DNA from: JAMHWF01 sp048500255
GTDB lineage: Bacteria > Pseudomonadota > Gammaproteobacteria > Burkholderiales > Burkholderiaceae_C
NCBI GenBank assembly: GCA_048500255.1
Contig: JASNYH010000001.1
Coordinates: 434,001-498,000 of the forward strand
Direction of reading: 5' to 3'
DNA length: 64,000 nucleotides
The position numbers and the translations under genes were made by a program. The notes beneath the pieces are model-generated. The model searched no databases and was not told the origin of the DNA. It saw only the letters and a program-made list of their open reading frames with translations. How positions within the stretch are numbered: position 1 is the stretch's first letter; every line of letters starts with the position of its first letter. Positions 63,620 through 64,000 of this stretch are shown one piece after another.

Positions 63620-64000
63620 CGGTCGATCTCGCCGAAAACGATGTCCATCGTGCCGATCAGCGCCACGGCGTCGGCGATCATGTGTCCGCGCGACATCTCG
63701 TCGAGCGCGGCCAGGTGGGCGAAGCCGGGCGCGCGGATCTTCAGCCGGTAGGGCTTGTTCGCGCCGTCGCTGACGAGGTAGATGCCGAACTCGCCCTTCG
63801 GATGCTCGACGGCAGCGTAGACCTCGCCCTCGGGCACGTGCATGCCTTCGGTGAAGAGCTTGAAGTGGTGGATCAGCTCTTCCATGTTCGACTTCATGTC
63901 GACTCGCGCCGGCGGGGCCACCTTGTGGTTGTCGGTGATCACCGGGCCGGGGTTGGCGCGCAGCCATTGCGAACACTGCCGGATGATGCGGTTGGCCTGG
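63616..64000 (-). CDS. nuoD: NADH-quinone oxidoreductase subunit D, C-terminal part
   Basis: 49-kDa subunit that forms the quinone-reduction site with NuoB. Only the last 127 codons are in the window; the gene continues beyond 64000. Visible family blocks are MEELIHHFKLFTEGMHVPEG, GEFGIYLVSDGANKPYRLKI, APGFAHLAALDEMSRGHMIAD and the C-terminal AVALIGTMDIVFGEIDR, all as in full-length NuoD. Its stop overlaps the nuoE start. Confidence 0.95.
   Translation of the reverse strand, partial: QANRIIRQCSQWLRANPGPVITDNHKVAPPARVDMKSNMEELIHHFKLFTEGMHVPEGEVYAAVEHPKGEFGIYLVSDGANKPYRLKIRAPGFAHLAALDEMSRGHMIADAVALIGTMDIVFGEIDR

Overview
This 64-kb window is a stretch of bacterial chromosome with very high G+C content and GC-ending codons almost throughout. 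Gene content points to Betaproteobacteria, order Burkholderiales, probably near the Rubrivivax/Leptothrix/Comamonadaceae groups. The evidence is the sucA-sucB-lpd-zapE order, the nuo operon followed by DUF2818-NUDIX-DUF1178, the sigma factor-DUF3619-DUF3106-RDD cluster, DUF2069 and DUF2917 genes, and a GC-rich intergenic repeat typical of that group. No phage, insertion sequence, plasmid or CRISPR signal was seen. This is a compact housekeeping region with many 1-4 bp start/stop overlaps and several tail-to-tail overlaps.

Layout. 1-2.8 kb: end of a DinG/YoaA-type Fe-S helicase gene, a small YdcH-like gene, a PP2C phosphatase and an exported coiled-coil protein. 2.8-9.6 kb: the 2-oxoglutarate dehydrogenase operon sucA-sucB-lpd with zapE downstream. 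9.8-14.4 kb: etfB-etfA, an acyl-CoA dehydrogenase and a nitronate-monooxygenase-like gene, forming an acyl-CoA oxidation unit. 14.5-17 kb: murI, an MFS transporter, and tRNA-Gly, tRNA-Cys and tRNA-Leu. 17.1-23.1 kb: the protein quality-control block tig-clpP-clpX-lon, with a second tRNA-Leu before tig. 23.2-27.5 kb: an RND efflux pair behind a 20-bp palindromic operator. 27.6-31.4 kb: hpnC-hpnD-hpnE for squalene synthesis plus an IclR regulator. 31.4-38.9 kb: a PBP7-type peptidase, leuA with a leucine leader peptide and attenuator, pssA, and ilvB-ilvH-ilvC. 39-42.3 kb: an ECF-like sigma factor, DUF3619, DUF3106 and RDD genes, dgkA and a LOG-family gene. 42.3-51.9 kb: mixed genes including aroC, a CBS-domain protein, a 74-codon glycyl-radical-domain fragment, a YihY-type membrane protein, a GlcD-like oxidoreductase, LysR and small DUF genes. 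51.9-64 kb: nuoN back to nuoD (cut by the window edge), encoding most of respiratory complex I.

The genes describe a respiring heterotroph. NADH from the TCA cycle (SucAB-Lpd) and electrons from acyl-CoA oxidation (ETF) feed a respiratory chain headed by complex I, and branched-chain amino acids are made by IlvBHC and LeuA. The regulatory signals are the least conventional part: a very short, possibly leaderless leucine leader peptide (leuL), palindromic operators before the RND and etf operons, and an inverted repeat that appears to hide the etfA ribosome-binding site. The best candidates for something undescribed are the stand-alone glycyl-radical domain at 45274-45498 and the sigma/DUF3619/DUF3106/RDD envelope module. 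All family assignments were made by reading motifs by eye; no database search was run.
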